Shown here piece by piece: positions 11,151 through 24,104 of a stretch of 64,000 bases of DNA. Under the pieces are notes generated by a model. That model had not been told where the DNA came from and did no database searches. It saw only the letters and a program-made list of their open reading frames with translations. Position 1 is the stretch's first letter, and every line of letters starts with the position of its first letter. The DNA is from Trebouxia sp. TZW2008 (Eukaryota > Chlorophyta > Trebouxiophyceae > Trebouxiales > Trebouxiaceae): NCBI GenBank assembly GCA_002118135.1, contig BDIU01000203.1, positions 1 to 64,000 of the forward strand, in the 5' to 3' direction. A program made the position numbers and the translations under genes.

Positions 11151-14100
11151 TCAGTTGCTTTCGGCCAACCAGGGATGTAGATCGTATGCCAGCAGCACGT
11201 CAGGCGTCCCTTCACACCTCGCCACGCTGCCAAAGTCAGACACCAAAGCGCTGAACCTGTGGATGCTCATTGGTGGTGACTGTGTGGCAAGGCGACAGAA
11301 GATCTGACAGCTATCTAGCTTCAAGGCCTCTCCAGACAAAGCTGCACAGCAGTGAGCAGAAGTCCATCATTGTTGATATGCTCAGCACTCACATGCACAC
11401 ATGAAAGTCTCGTGTTGCATAGTATGCAGTCAGTGTTTGACTACACTTCAAACTTTTGTACTGAATATTGCAGGGGTAGGGTTCATGCTTGTGGCATGCC
11501 ATGCCGACGCACATTTTAGATGATAGTGTATGCCGCACTGCATAAGCACTTTTGGAGAAGACCACTGTGCAAGGGGCAAACTTTGACTCAAGATGCATAG
11601 TATGTGCTCTGCAGTGACATGCATGGCTTACAAGCCTGAAAGTACACATCTGTGCAATGCTTATGCAACGGAACAATGATGTGAAACACAGCATTGCATA
11701 CCTATGCACTGTTCTGAACAAAGTGTCGGGGTCAAGACGGCTTTGATGCTTTCTGCAAGGACTGGGTCCTTGAGCAGCGCTTGCAGCGGCACAGCAAGAG
11801 GGCGTAGGAGGTGTCTAGGGCAGGTCTGCACAAGGGCTAGGACAAATGCCTGCACCAGCCCCTGCCCATGATGACTCATCCAGTCATGCATGCTGTCTGT
11901 CACGGCCTGCGCCAGAACTCAAAATTCACCATCACTTTTGCTTCGAAGTATGCAGGTCATGGGCAATGTGCAGATGACAGCTCACACAAAGCTTGTGTGT
12001 AATGTAAATGCGGCTGAATGCCATTATGACAATTGCTACAGGCATGGCAGGGAATGACTTGTTGCAACAAGGACCTTCCAACACATCGTGCAATATACAG
12101 ACTTCCTGACATGCATTGTAGTCTTACTTGGTAGGCAGGCAAGCTCGTAGCTGTGAGAGGGGTCATGTAGACAAGCAGGGCCTCAGAACAGGCATGCATC
12201 TAACGAAGAAGACAGCAAGAGAGTAAATGCCCAACACCTTTTTGTCCTGCTCAGCTAACAGCCCACTTGTGGGGCTAATCCAATGTGTCAGAAAGTTGAT
12301 AACCTTCCTCAAAGGTTCAGCCTCTCGCATCTGCACTGCTTGCATGGCCCAGTTGCACAGGCTGGGCAAAGCCCCAGAGGCCAGGGCACTTGCAGGGACA
12401 ACGAGGATGCAGTTGTCTGCCAGCTGAAACAGGGAGGTCACTAAGTCTGTGTGAGCTGTCAACTGATTTTCCTGCAGCAGAACTGTTGTCGGAAGGCACT
12501 CAACTGCTTGCATGGCCGACTGGCACAATCTGGCCAGGGCACTTGCAGGAGTAACAAAACATGGTCAAAGAGGGAGGTGAACAAGTCTGTTCAAGCTGTC
12601 AGCTGGTTCGTCTGGCCTGTGGGCTGTTGCCCAGCCTGTGCTTTTGGGCCACGCAAGCAGTCAAGTGTCTTGCAACAACAGTCCTGCTGCAGCAGCACTG
12701 CTGCTGGAAAGCAAGCAACTGCTTGCATGGCCCAATGACACAGGATGGGCGAAGACCCAGGGGCCAGGACACTTGCAGGGGCACCAAGGACGCAATTGTC
12801 TGCCAGATAAAGAGGGAGGCGACCAACTCTAGATGGTGATTTGCCTGCAGCAGCACTGCAGGCAAATGACTGCTTGCACAGCCCAATGACATAGGATGGG
12901 CGAAGACCCAGAGGCCTGGACACTTGCAGGGGCACCAAGGACGCAATTGTCTGCCAGATGGAGAGGGAGGTGACTAAGTCTATGTGTGCTCCCAGTTGTT
13001 TTCCCTGCAACATCAATGCTGGGTGGAAGCAGGCCATGCTTTCGTGCACGTCTTGCAAGGCTACGCAGCCTCTCTAGCGCGCAAATGACGGTCATTTTGA
13101 TGCGCATGGGTTTGACACAGAGCTGCTTGAAAGCAATTGGCTGCTGCTGTATGCACCTGGCAGAGTTGTGAATGCCGTCAGCAACAGTGGGAATGATGAG
13201 AAGCAGTGATGGTGATGGTGCCCATTGTTGTGCGCACAGCAGAAGCAGGACAAGAGGAAGCACACTGAGCTCAATGCTTGCAGCAGCATTGCTGTGCTAT
13301 AAAATCAATCATGTGCAGCTCAGCAGCAGCTGTCTGCCTGGCAACACGTCTTCAACTCAGGAAGTGCACCTTTCAGGAACTGACATAGCATCTGTGAGCA
13401 AGCACAGAGCATCACTGGCACTTTCCCAAGGCATGCACCTGGCTGCATGAAGGACAAAGGAGGCGGCAGCAATAGATTTCTGAGAGGAGCTCACTCTGAA
13501 CATAGGTTCTGCAGCCGAGCACACAGCGTACAAAGCATGCGTCAGGGAGTCTCTTGCTGTTGCTTGTTGACCAAACAGCTCAACGCATGCAGCTAGGACG
13601 TCCAGGCAGGGGGGGTGCTGGTGGGTCTGGAAGAGGGTCACACTGGGGTTGACGAACATGGGCAGGATCGAGTCTGCTGAGTCTCTGATGCAGGTGAGGC
13701 TACTGAGGTACACCTGCACAGACAGAGACAACAATGTCAGGTCATCAACGATTTCAACAGGTTGTCCCAAGGGCTTTGAAAAAGCATGACCCCATACATT
13801 TTGGCTGACACTCCTCAACATATGTACAAGCTGACAACTCTGGCAGCGCGGCTCTCAAAATGCGAGCTAACAGATGGACAGCAGAGACCCAGAAGGCACT
13901 TTCCAGCATGCAAACTATGCTGTGGGTGGGGCAAGTCAGATCTCAGCTCCGGCTGGGGAGCATATGCTCATACAGGCATGATGTGCACCAGTGACTCACC
14001 ATGCGTAATACTCAATACACAATACGTAATACGCAGTATTTCAAAGTATGCATCACTGCATCTATGAAATGCAGTGCAAATTGTGAAATATGCAATATGT

Positions 14101-17100
14101 TGCGGCCAATGCGTTGTACCCAATACGCAAGCATCTTACAGTGCCAATCACTGAAACAAAGAGTATGATGATTCACTGATGTGTACACACCTCACAGACT
14201 CCAGAAACTACTGCTGCATTAGCTTGCAAGGCCGGCTGCGTTGTAGCTTGACTGAGCACTGGCTGTGACTCTTGCAGCAGCCTCAAGACTGGATGGGAGC
14301 CTGCAGTCATACATGTTCTCGTGCGTGGGTTTGCTTGTTTGTCCAAAAGGCATGCTGAATAGGCAGTCAGTTTTGTTGGCTGGCCAAAGCATGTTGTCTC
14401 TCTCTTTTCCTGGCTCAGCAGACCCAGCTAGGTACGTACTGGAGCAATCTAAGCAATTTGCAGTCAAGCAGCCAGAATTGCCTGTGCTAATGAGGGCAAG
14501 GATATCAGCCAAGATTCACATGTCCAGTGCAAGTGCTAGGCATTCGAGAAAGGAGTATATGAGTGTCGGCTTGATCTATGGTCAGTGCATAGTTGATGTT
14601 TTGAACATGCTGGCTGATTCAACAACGCTTGTTGTCTGTGCTGAGCTTGTGGTGTAAGCCTATGCATCTCCACCAACAGCAGCCTTCAGCAAGGGGATTG
14701 GTGTGAGTGTTGGGAATGCAGCAGCACAAGGAAGCAGCTTTTACAGTCATCTCTTGATATAATGACTGCGTCACTAACCAACAAACTTGTCCTTGCATTG
14801 AATTGTCTGTACTCAGAAGTACCACTGTAGTCAGAATGCAGCGCTTGGTTCTCAGTTGCATTGTCCACACATTATTGATTGTCAATATAATGAGAGACTG
14901 ATGTACCTGTTTGTACTGTGTTGTTGGGGCCAAAGTCCATTGCTTTGATGGCACAGGCAACAAGCTGCAGCTGGTCAGCGAGCATTCCAGCTTTCTCAGG
15001 GACACCTACAGAAGAAAGAAGTGACTAAGCACGAGAGTCAGAGTACAGTAATCTCTCAATACGACAACTGCATTGGTTTTCAAGAAAGCTGCCCTTACAT
15101 CAAATTGTCATGACTCAGAAATACCACTGTTGTCAAACTGCAGTGCTTGGTTCCCAGTTGCATTGTCCTTACATTGAGAATGTCCTGATATTGAGTGTTC
15201 TTGTATCAAGAGATTAGAGTATTTGGCTGGGCACAAATAGCCTTTAGCTCCTGAGATTGCAGCCCCTGTGATGCTGACATGAGATGTCAAACGGCGACAA
15301 GCAGGCCAAGGCCAAAAACCATGATGAGTAGCCATACTTTGACAAATCAAGATCTTGCACACGACCAAGTATACAAAGCATGAGCAAATCAATGGTGCAA
15401 CAAGCACACGTTTCAACTCTTCAGGGTGTATAATGAACGAAGCGAGCTGCAATGACTGTCAAATCCAGCTCGACACCAGTCAGCAGCTCAAGCGCTGGCA
15501 CAAGCTCCAATGCAAACACTGTTGGGAACACTGGCTCAAGAGGGCGCACCTGATGCGGCTTCAGCGCATAAGCAATCTGTATGAAGGCAGGGCAATATCA
15601 GGCAAATAAGGGCACGCCTGCTTCTGATTCACAGCATTGGGCTCAAGAAGGCGCACTTGCTTCTGCTTCAGTGCACAGGGCGGGGGGAGGAGGGGAGAGT
15701 AGGAAGAAGAGCTCTATCAGGCTCAACAGGACGCACCAGCTTCTCCTTCAAAACGCATGCGAGCTGTACAATGAAAGGGCGTGATCAGGTTCAGCAGGGC
15801 GCACCTGATTCTGCTTCAGTGCACAAGCGGGCTGTATGCAGGAAGGGCGCTATTAGGTTTAGCCCTGCCTCGGCAGCTTCCTGGGCAGGTAGCAGGGCAG
15901 CAGCGCGCGCAAGCCCTTCCACAACGCCCTGTCTGTCCTCCAGGCTGAAGCTGTTGCCTGAACAACATGGCTAATAGTTGGAAGCTGCCAAGCCAGCATC
16001 AGCAGTCTGTGCTGAAACGCTTGGAATGTTCTGCATTGCATTGGCAAACTTGCAGCCTGGCGTGAGGCCACCAAGAGGAAGAACATGTCGCACCATGCCA
16101 TCTGACGATTACACAGGTTGTTGACAGAACAAAGTAAGCCAACGTATAGGACAAACTGTGATACAGGAGAGTGATCGGCATTTCGCTCTTGTCAACACTC
16201 AGCGCAACACAAGCTTTGAGAGTCAGACCATGTGTTACTGCTATACAGGGTTGGCAAAAATCATGGGATCATGCTGACAGCTCGCACACTGAGAGTGGTC
16301 AATGCTTGATTGGCTGGGTTATTGACCTGATGCTGGTGACATGCCAGCTGACATTGCAGCATGGGCGAAAGTATTGAGGCCAGAAAGGGCTGCTAGTTTA
16401 CTCACCTAGAAAGCACAGCAAATGCAAAGGCTGTTAGACAGCAGGGCTGACCTGATGTTGGTGATGCGCCAGCAAACATTGCGGCATGGGCTGAGGTGAT
16501 GAGGCCAGACAGGGCTGCTGGGTTGCTCAGCTGACATGGGCAGCGTATGCAAAGGATGCGGAAGGCCTTAGCCCCTGCTGACCTGGCCTGTACAGCACAG
16601 CAGACTAGAAGTTGAAGTCTGAGTTCTTGCAGAGCGCCTATGCTGTATGCAAGATGCACAGATGGCTTGTGCAGCACAGTAGGCTTCAGACTTGATCTGT
16701 CAAAAAAGCGTCTGGGACGGACGCAAGGAGGGTGCGTGCCTTGCGCAGCACTACAGGCTTTGCAGCTCAACACAGAAGCTCACGCAAGTCTCTGCTCAGG
16801 ACAGACAAGAGGATTGCAATGCTGGTTCTGCTCAGTATCTGTAAGACCAGGGAATGTGGCTAAAGAGTCACCCCTTGCGCGCACCTGCATGCATGAGGTG
16901 CTGCATTCACAAGCAGCAACATGTGACTGATGAATGCGTGCATGGGGCGCAGCTACAGCTTTCCAACGAGCGGGACTCCATGAGTTGGCATACTGTACCT
17001 GAGGCATTTGAAGGGCCGTCAGCAGCAACTTCAGGGCACCTTCCAAGGGCACTTCTGGGCCTCCAAGGGTACTGAACCACAAGGCGTAGTCACTAATGAG

Positions 17101-20100
17101 GCGAGCAGCAGTGGCCACCAGCCAGGGCTTCTGCAGCAGCCCTGTCTGGCTCAAACGCCCCTGGCCTGTGCAGAGCTGCCCAAATTGACCACCCAGAAAC
17201 GCCCTGATGTTCTGCTGATGTCTGTGTGTTGGAGCCTGATGATTGTCTGAGGCCTCTGCAAGCTCCAAGACTGATGTAGAGACACACCTGAATCAACCAG
17301 ATCTAAACATCTAGTGCCAGAGAGATTAAGACAGAAGTTGCGCGCTGACAAGCAATGCAAACTTGAAGTAGCTCAACCCCAGGAGGAGCATTGCAACATC
17401 AAAGCTGTCAGCTGTGCAACAGAACTCTCACCTAAGCTCTCTGGTATTGAAGACCAGCGCAGAAATCGAGCAACCTGATGCCAAATCAAGCAAGACAATG
17501 TTAAAGATAGCTGATGCCAACAACAGCAGCGCAGAACCACAGACAATTGACGCAGAACAGCGGAATGCAGCACCAAAGATACCTGATGCCAAACAGTGCG
17601 GCCTCAGCTTGTTGCCAGTTGGGTGCAGCCTGTAGCTGGCGCCCCAGGCTAGCCAGATAATCCCCCTTCAACACCCCAAAGCAGATCTCCAGAACTTCCT
17701 GCAGGCTCTGTTCTCTGCATGCAGCTCATTGTTGGGGCGCTGTCACACTTTACACTGTTGTGTTCTCAGCGTTAGGGATTAAAGAGCATTGTGACCTGGC
17801 GACTCTGATCTTCATGAGGGGACACATACAGGTTGTGGGGTTGGAGTGTCATGGATTTTTCGCAACTACTTTGCACGGTAAGGGTCTCGAATTCGCTTTG
17901 AGTGCACAGGTGTTGGGTAGAGATTAGATTCACCATTTCTGCTTGCTGTGTACATCAATGAAATGTCACTTCCAGGTCTAAAAACGGCCAACTAATATAA
18001 GTCAGCGTGGAAAAGGTGCAGAGACCCACCTGAATCTGTGAAAGGCTTCTTCATCATCTTCAACGACTTCATCCCAAGTTGTAAAGTCCTGAGGATATTG
18101 CATGTGCGGCTGCAACACTTGCAGCAACCCAGAATACAGCGGCTGCTGCAGCTGTGGCTGCCTCTCTGCCAAAGGAACGGTGCTCAGGCAATCTAGATAG
18201 TCAATGGCAAACTCTGCCACCTGCCTTTCACCTACAATGCAGGAAAGTCGAATACTGAGGGCACTACATGTGCAATTGCAGGACTTGCAGCAAGCAGAGT
18301 ACAGCGGTTGCTGCAGCTGTGGCTGCCTCTCTGACAAAGAAACGGTGCTCGGGCAGTCCAAACAGTCAATGGCAAACTCTGCCACCTGCCTTTCACCTAC
18401 AATGCAGGAAACTGAAGGCACTATATGTGCGGTTGCAAGACTTGCAGCAAACCAGAGTACGGCAGCTGCTGCAACTGTGGCTGCCTCTTTGACAAAGGGA
18501 CGGTGCTCAGGCAGTCCACACAGTCAATGGCAAACTAGAGGATCAATCACCCTAAGATAGACTAACAGTAAAAAGTACGCATGGCTTCTGGGCATGCTGC
18601 TCTTGAATGTGACTGATTGGCGCATTTGCAATGGATGCCGCAACACAGTGACTTCAAAAGATGCAGCACCATGGAGGATGGACACTTGAGCATGGGCTTC
18701 TTGTGAGACTGTTGTCTCTTAGCTGCATCATCAGCTTGTTTAGTTTAAACCTTTTGTGACTGATGAGTTTACCAATAAGCTACTGACAGATGCGTTGCCT
18801 CGACAAGTAATCAAAGCATGACTACATGGCTCTGTGCAAGAACGATAGCTCCATACTGGGCACAAGCTTTGTCAACAAGACCTTGCAAGAGCTGTTGAAT
18901 GACTTACCCGGTGAAAGGCAATTGAGCACAAGCTCTGAAAGCTGCACAGCCTCTGGCAAATCATGGGCCTCAGCTTCAGGGGAATGATTCACTACAGCGG
19001 CTGTTAAATGACTGGTGATGCAAGGGCTTGCAGGAGTTGCTGAATGACTTACCCAGTGAGAGGCAGTTGAGCACAAGCTCTGCAAGTTGCACAGCCTCTG
19101 GCAGGTCATGGGCCACAGCTTCAGGGGAATGATTGGCTAAGGCCGCTGCTACCCTTGCCACTAGCCTTGCTCTGGCAACTCCACTCTCGCCTGCACATTG
19201 CAGAAGGCTTGAAACTCAATGAGAGGCAATTGAGCACAAGTTCTGCAAGCTGCACAGCCTCTGGCAGGCCACAGCTTCAGGGGATTGATAGGGCGGCTGC
19301 TACCCTTGCAAGTAACCTTGCTCTGGCATCGCGACTCTCCCCTGCGCAGGTCATCACACCTTGAAATTCACACAATTTGCATGCTTGCACAAGTCGTGAA
19401 CAAATGTCATTGGCCACAGCTTCAGGCGAATGATTAGCTGGGGCTGATGCTACCCTTGCAACTAGCCTTGCTTTAGCAACTACACTCTCCCCTGAACATC
19501 TCAAGAAAAACTGTGGATTGCAAGAAAACCATGCACTCTCCCCTGCACATCTCATAAAGGCTTGAAACTCACATTAAGGCATGCATTCTCGCATGCAAAT
19601 GTCATGCAAATCTCATGAAAATTTGCAAGAAAGGCATGCACTCTCCCCTGCACATCTCATGAAGGCTTGCAACTCACATTGGAGGCATGCATGCCTGTCA
19701 AAGTCATTGTGCCATGCAGTCAGACATGTGGGCAAGGTCTTGAGTGGATGACATGCTATTTTTGCAGTTATCACTGTGTGTGACTGATCATGGGCAGTCA
19801 CTGCCAGATTGGCCGCCAGACAATCTGGCAGTGAGTGTGCCTGCTCACCTTGCACGGCATTCCTGGCGCCAAGGAGAGCTTGGGCAATGGCAGACATTGC
19901 CCTAAGACTGTCGTCAGCTCCAGCCTCCTCACCCTCTGCAACCCAAGCTTGCAAATTTGAGCATTTCTGCACAAGTACTGAAATACAAGCCATGAGCAGA
20001 ACATGCATCCACAAAGGTTGAGCGACAGCTTGTTATGTCTCTTTGTTGACTTTTCTTCATTTCTGCAGGGGCTTCATTGCATAATGCCAGTGATTGCCAC

Positions 20101-23100
20101 ATCTGCTTTGCTTGTCTACGCTCCTTGTAATTGGTACTGGTGAGTAGGCAGATTACGAGTGCATCAGCGTTCAATAGATTGACCTTATCAAAGGGGTTTG
20201 TCACACCAAGCTGCTAATCTTTCCAAACTGCCATGCTACGCACGACAATTCCTGAGCATACCAATGTTGTGTGCTTGACTTGTGTTGAGGTCAATGCACA
20301 CATAGACACAACATGTATACACAAGTATGCTGGTCAGGCTCAAAGCCCTTGCCAGGTGGGAATAGTCACCAAATGACTGTCTTTGAGCGATCTAGTCTGC
20401 ATACATGCAAAATGCCTACGACCACGTTGATCAAGAGTGTCATGACTTCCATTATAGCATCAGCAATTGCATGCACAAAGTGCACAGATGGCTTGTCAGG
20501 ATGCATGCAGCTGCAGGATGTAACGTGATGCTACGCCTTACCAAGCATGGTTTCAAGTGCCTCAGCTGTCGCATCCAGGACCAAGCTGTCCGTGGCGGCT
20601 ATGCAGCCTAGCATTGAGGAGAAGAGTTCGCTCTGCAAACAGGGCAATCACTGTCTCTTTACTGGCTGTTTTGCAACAAAGTCTGCCATTTTGTTACAAG
20701 ATGTGCAAGCTATTGTGACAGCGCGGGGTGTGTCACGCATTGGCACATGATCACTGCAATACATTAGTCATGGTTGGCAATACAGAGTGATGCATGATCT
20801 GTATGATATCTTGGCATACAGACGCTGAGATACACCAGTGATACTGGGCCATTTTGGACATCACTTGATGCTGACGGGGCCAAAGCCTGTAAAATATCTG
20901 GCTGGTGCTAACAAGTGCACATACTGTTACTGTTGTTGAGTGTTTGTTGATGCTGCTAGACTTGAGTTGTGCTTTGCTCTTTTTTTCAGTGCTCTGCAGT
21001 GCTGCAAGGGCTGAACAGACAAGCTGTCGACGTTACACTGCTTACGAGAAGCTACTTCACAACGACGCAACCAGTCTCAGGACAGCAGCAGTGCTTGACA
21101 AAGCGTAAGCACTGTCGGTGGAAAATTCACACTGCCCTGTCACATTGGCAATGTTGTTCACTTGCAAGGTCAGCCAGGGCAGGCATCACGCACACCCAAA
21201 AGTACCTGATGTCATTTCCCAGAAGCACCATTTTATTACCAAACTAAGACCAGTGAGACCTCTCAGCCCTCCATGTTCAGTATACCAGATGGTCCAGGTT
21301 AGCACAGACAAATCTGGTTGCACACAGGTGAGTGCTACAGTATCTATCTTTGCTGAGCCTGCTGAGCATGTCTAGCATGCGATCTGAATGAAGGAATGAA
21401 TGGACCAACACCACAGGGAGTGAAGGCGCGACTATTTTGCTGCGCCTGCTGAGCCTGTCTAGCATGCTATTTTGAGAAATGAATGAATGGACCATCACCA
21501 CAGGACGTGAGGGCAATTGGTGGTGTAAGCATCACCTGGTGAGTCTGTAGGGCTGCTGGGGAGCACACACTTTGGCCCTGCTGGTCCTTGAAGCCCTGCC
21601 CCAACCAGGCCTCACAGCACCTCAGAACCGATGCTGTAGCTGATGTGAGTCCTGCGAATGCAACATATCTTAAATAGCCCGGAAGAAACAGCCGCAAGCT
21701 GAACTGTGAGAGACCTTGCACTATGAGGTTGGCATCCAGCATCACTCAAAGCTGCTAAGTACATCAGCATTTGTTTTTAGATTTACTCAAGTCAGCGTAG
21801 CAGCATCAGCACACCAAAGCAATCTTATGTAGCTACTTTCTGCCCTGCAGATCTAATACATAATAGCCCAAATGAAGTCAGTATAGCAATACCAGCAAAG
21901 CAGCACAGTGTACCATTGAGGGTAGTCTCCTGTGATTTGAAGGACAACTATACAAATGTCAAGCAGGTGTTGTTAAGGTCTAGCTGTGGCATGCAGTTCT
22001 CACTTTGCGATTCTCTAAAGATTATCATGTCTGTGTCCCCCAATAACATGCAAATATTGAGATGCCTGCTCAGTGCTTGGAGCCTACAAATTGAAAGGTT
22101 CTTTCCTTCATGAGATGTTTTGCAAAAGTATCAAATTCATCGTCGAATACCTTGCTTTGGGGGTATTTTTTGGACGGCTTATTTTCCATTTTTCAATTTT
22201 TTCCTGTCTTTTTGAGTTTAACCTTTTTAAGGGTACTGAAAGCTTTTTGCAGGTCTGGCACCCCGTACAGATGCCCACCTTCAGTCATTGACACGCTTTG
22301 CAGAACTTGGCCTAGCGTATGAAAGACACGTGCTGCCTGTGGCTGCAATGACTGCTCCACAAAAGTTGCTTGTCGCCTGCCATTCATGGCTGCAGCGCTT
22401 TCTGCCAACCCCAGCAGCAGCTCCAAAGCCACTGTAAGACCAGCCTAGTGACACTCCAAGGCAAAGCATCAAGACTGCACCCTGAGAGGATGCGATTGCC
22501 AGCAGCAACCAGCAAGTAGTGTGTTCTGATGACTTGAGCTTGTGCAGTTCAGTAAACTTTGCAGTGATGTCAACTTGGCAAGCACAGGTGAGGGCGCAGG
22601 GGCCATGCAGATTTGCGTTGAGCAGAGCCAAGCTTTGCATATGCCTAAAGGTCTTGCTGTGCGTTGGAACTAGTAGCTGAGCCATGCATGCCGCAAGATG
22701 GGGTATATTGCAGTGCACCATGCATGACTCAAGAGCCCGTTGGCTAGCACAGAAATGATCGCCTGCATGAATTTGCAGAGTGTGTATATCGCGCAGAAAT
22801 GAATTGGAATCAACCCATCTTCCAAGGAAAGATTTGCCTTGCTGGTAAGCAGAGGCTTGTGACATGCCAATGTTGCATGATGACATAAATCTTGCAACAA
22901 ATATTACACCAGCAGAGTACTGCTTGAGCCTTGCCCTTTTGAAGATGCCATTAGCATGCTGGGACACATACAGATACAGCAATTCATTGGACTACCTGAA
23001 CACTGGTTTCAGGCCGAGCAAGTTGGCATGCATACTGCACAAGGTCTACTCCTGCGCCTGCACCTTCTGCTGCTGCTATCGATGCTAGCACCAGACATAG

Positions 23101-23488
23101 ACGCTGCATGACCAGTACGGCCGCCCCTGGATCGTTTGCCATCTCATCCAGCTTGGACCTGATGCAGACATAGTTGAGCAAGCCTGCAGCTGGGCTAGTT
23201 GTGGCTGAAAGTATAGCATGCTGGCAGGCATCACCTCAGGAAGGCTTGCATGCGTTGCTTGGTGTTAGGTTCAAGCTTACGCCAGGAGCGCTGCACTTTG
23301 CTGAAGATCAAGTTGATGCTGAAAAACTGCACATCTGGGGCAACTCCTGGCTGTAGCAGCTGAAGGCAGTCCCATGCTTGCTCAGAATTAGCGAACTCAG
23401 ACAGCCAGAGGTTCGCTGCTTGTCTCGAAGCTGGATCTTGCCCGTACAGGGCTTGTATGGCGTTTTGTATGTCTGCTATGCTCACCAT
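11151..23488 (-). CDS. Transportin-3 / importin-13-like nuclear import receptor (MTR10 type)
   Basis: Start ATG at 23488 gives an importin-beta N-terminus (IQNAIQALYGQDPASRQAAN). Exons I can place: 23235-23488, 22996-23158, about 22317-22431, 21536-21651, 20542-20632, about 19849-19937, about 19055-19195, 18030-18232, 16999-~17130, about 16453-16580, about 15796-15948, about 15440-15545, 14907 (or 14917)-15005, 13495-13713, 12238-~12445, 11702-~11900 and 11151-11341. Family-like blocks include SELFSSMLGCIAATDSLVLD, DFTTWDEVVEDDEEAFHRFR, AKAFRILCIRCPCQL, SLEDRQGVVEGLARAAALLP and the C-terminal SALVSDF...DVLLAYDL. Such receptors are HEAT-repeat proteins carrying SR-rich and other cargo into the nucleus with Ran. 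Some exons, notably near 22.5 kb and 19 kb, are uncertain because several diverged copies compete. It starts head to head with VPS24. Confidence 0.8.
12238..13015 (-). repeat. Importin exon with three upstream pseudo-copies
   Basis: The exon carrying QLADNCILVVPASALASG (12238-~12445) is preceded, in gene direction, by diverged copies near 12530-12660, 12720-12840 and 12870-13010. Each is recognisable from shared words such as TTGCAGGGGCACCAAGGACG (the last two) and the GCATGGCC/CACAGGCTGGGC block. The copies lack the full exon 3' part and sit in the intron. Confidence 0.7.
14405..14455 (+). repeat. SINE-like dispersed repeat, partial copy 2
   Basis: Contains GGCTCAGCAGACCCAGCTAG, then GTACGTACTGGAGCAATC. 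The upstream part is missing. It lies in an importin intron, on the opposite strand to the gene. Confidence 0.55.
14742..14905. mobile_element. MITE-like element, copy 2, abutting an importin splice donor
   Basis: Ends are TACAGTCATCTCTTGATATA and TATAATGAGAGACTGATGTA, inverted relative to each other. The interior shares the AATTGTCTGTACTCAGAAGT and GCAGCGCTTGGTT words with the other copies. The right end lies within two bases of a possible donor (14906) of the minus-strand importin exon ending near 14907. Confidence 0.7.
15044..15220. mobile_element. MITE-like element, copy 3
   Basis: Starts TACAGTAATCTCTCAATACG and ends near TTGTATCAAGAGATTAGAGT. The middle matches copy 2 (GACTCAGAAATACCACTGTT; GTTCCCAGTTGCATTGTCC). 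It is located 39 bp from the importin exon 14907-15005, in the preceding intron. Confidence 0.7.
15540..15948 (-). repeat. Importin exon end with three partial copies
   Basis: The exon 15948-~15796 ends near GCTTCAGTGCACAAGCGGGC (plus-strand view). Similar ends recur at about 15728-15785, 15640-15690 and 15540-15605, each holding GCGCACCTGATTCTGCTTCA or a variant followed by a pyrimidine/purine-rich linker. The copies lie on the donor side of the exon, inside the intron. Confidence 0.65.
16325..16590 (-). repeat. Duplicate of importin exon AKAFRILCIRCP donor side
   Basis: The exon at about 16453-16580 and the segment 16325-16440 share GACCTGATGYTGGTGA, CATGCCAGC/CGCCAGC, GCGGCATGGGC/GCAGCATGGGC and GAGGCCAGAMAGGGCTGCT in the same order. 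The second is a donor-side copy within the following intron. Confidence 0.7.
18030..18530 (-). repeat. Importin exon with two acceptor-side copies
   Basis: The functional exon (18232-18030) encodes RQVAEFAIDYLDCLSTVPLA and runs on to a donor near 18029. Two further copies of its first two thirds lie at about 18240-18410 and 18420-18530. They share the plus-strand words GGCTGCCTCTCTGMCAAAG and CAATGGCAAACTCTGCCACC and lack the acidic 3' portion. Confidence 0.75.
18905..19490 (-). repeat. Four copies of the importin exon NHSPEAVAHDLPEAVQL
   Basis: Copies at about 19055-19195 (best preserved), 18908-19000, 19215-19345 and 19370-19480 share the minus-strand words CCTGAAGCTGTGGCC and GCAAGGGTAGCAGC or variants. 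Two of them end at the same CACTG/GGTAAGTC-type donor. Which copy is used cannot be settled without transcripts. Confidence 0.65.
21345..21490 (-). repeat. Two partial SINE-like copies in tandem
   Basis: Two reverse-oriented pieces, each CTGCTGAGCMTGTCTAGCAT followed by a tail with GAATGAATGG, lie about 90 bp apart. They lack the 3' half of the family unit. Confidence 0.5.
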
Positions 23489-24104
23489 GACCGCGACAGA
23501 GACGGCTTTCTTGCCAAGCGACGACTACGCCAGGCTCTGTCTACTGTGATCAGGAAGGTACATGCCGAGATCCGCTACCACAACCCCATCGACTGAGCGA
23601 CGAGTCAGCGTTCCATCGGTGCGCTGCGGACGATGAGAGTAGTCTCGCAAGTTTTGACTTTCCTGTGTAGTCAACTTGACCTCAATCTTAAGCGCGTTCC
23701 CCGCAGAATTGTGTCCGGCACAGCCTTGCAACAAGTACACAGCTTACCAAGCGCTCTTGAGTGTCCCTTGTACACGAGCCAATTGCGCGAACGGGCAGAC
23801 TCGTTGTCAACGATCTGGGTGTGTCAACGCATCGCTTGCGCAAGTCTGTGCGTCCAACTACACTTGTAACGCGGACATTACCGCCACGTTGCGGTGAGCA
23901 CATGCGTATAGGCAAATCAGGCGTGGCTGTTGCCTCACGCTGTTGGTGCAAGCCTCAATATGTCTGCATGCAGGCTGTCTCATCAGCACTAAGATCACTG
24001 TCCACACCCCTTTAGCATCTAATTCCTCGCCAGAATCTGACAAAGCACGCTGCAAAGGGCGTCTTTGACGCTGCCAAGATGTTTCCTTGATCACAAACGC
24101 CAAC
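23489..24104. promoter_or_regulatory. Divergent intergenic region between importin and VPS24
   Basis: 616 bp separates the two start codons, which face away from each other, so this interval should hold both promoters and 5' UTRs. No TATA box or other motif stands out. Short open frames in it lack family features. Confidence 0.4.

Noticed and set aside
22281..22982. 233-aa minus-strand ORF within the importin gene
   Set aside because: Covers intron plus an importin exon in another frame; no family likeness of its own beyond chance. A VDITAKFTELHK-like piece near 22.5 kb was considered as an exon but not confirmed.
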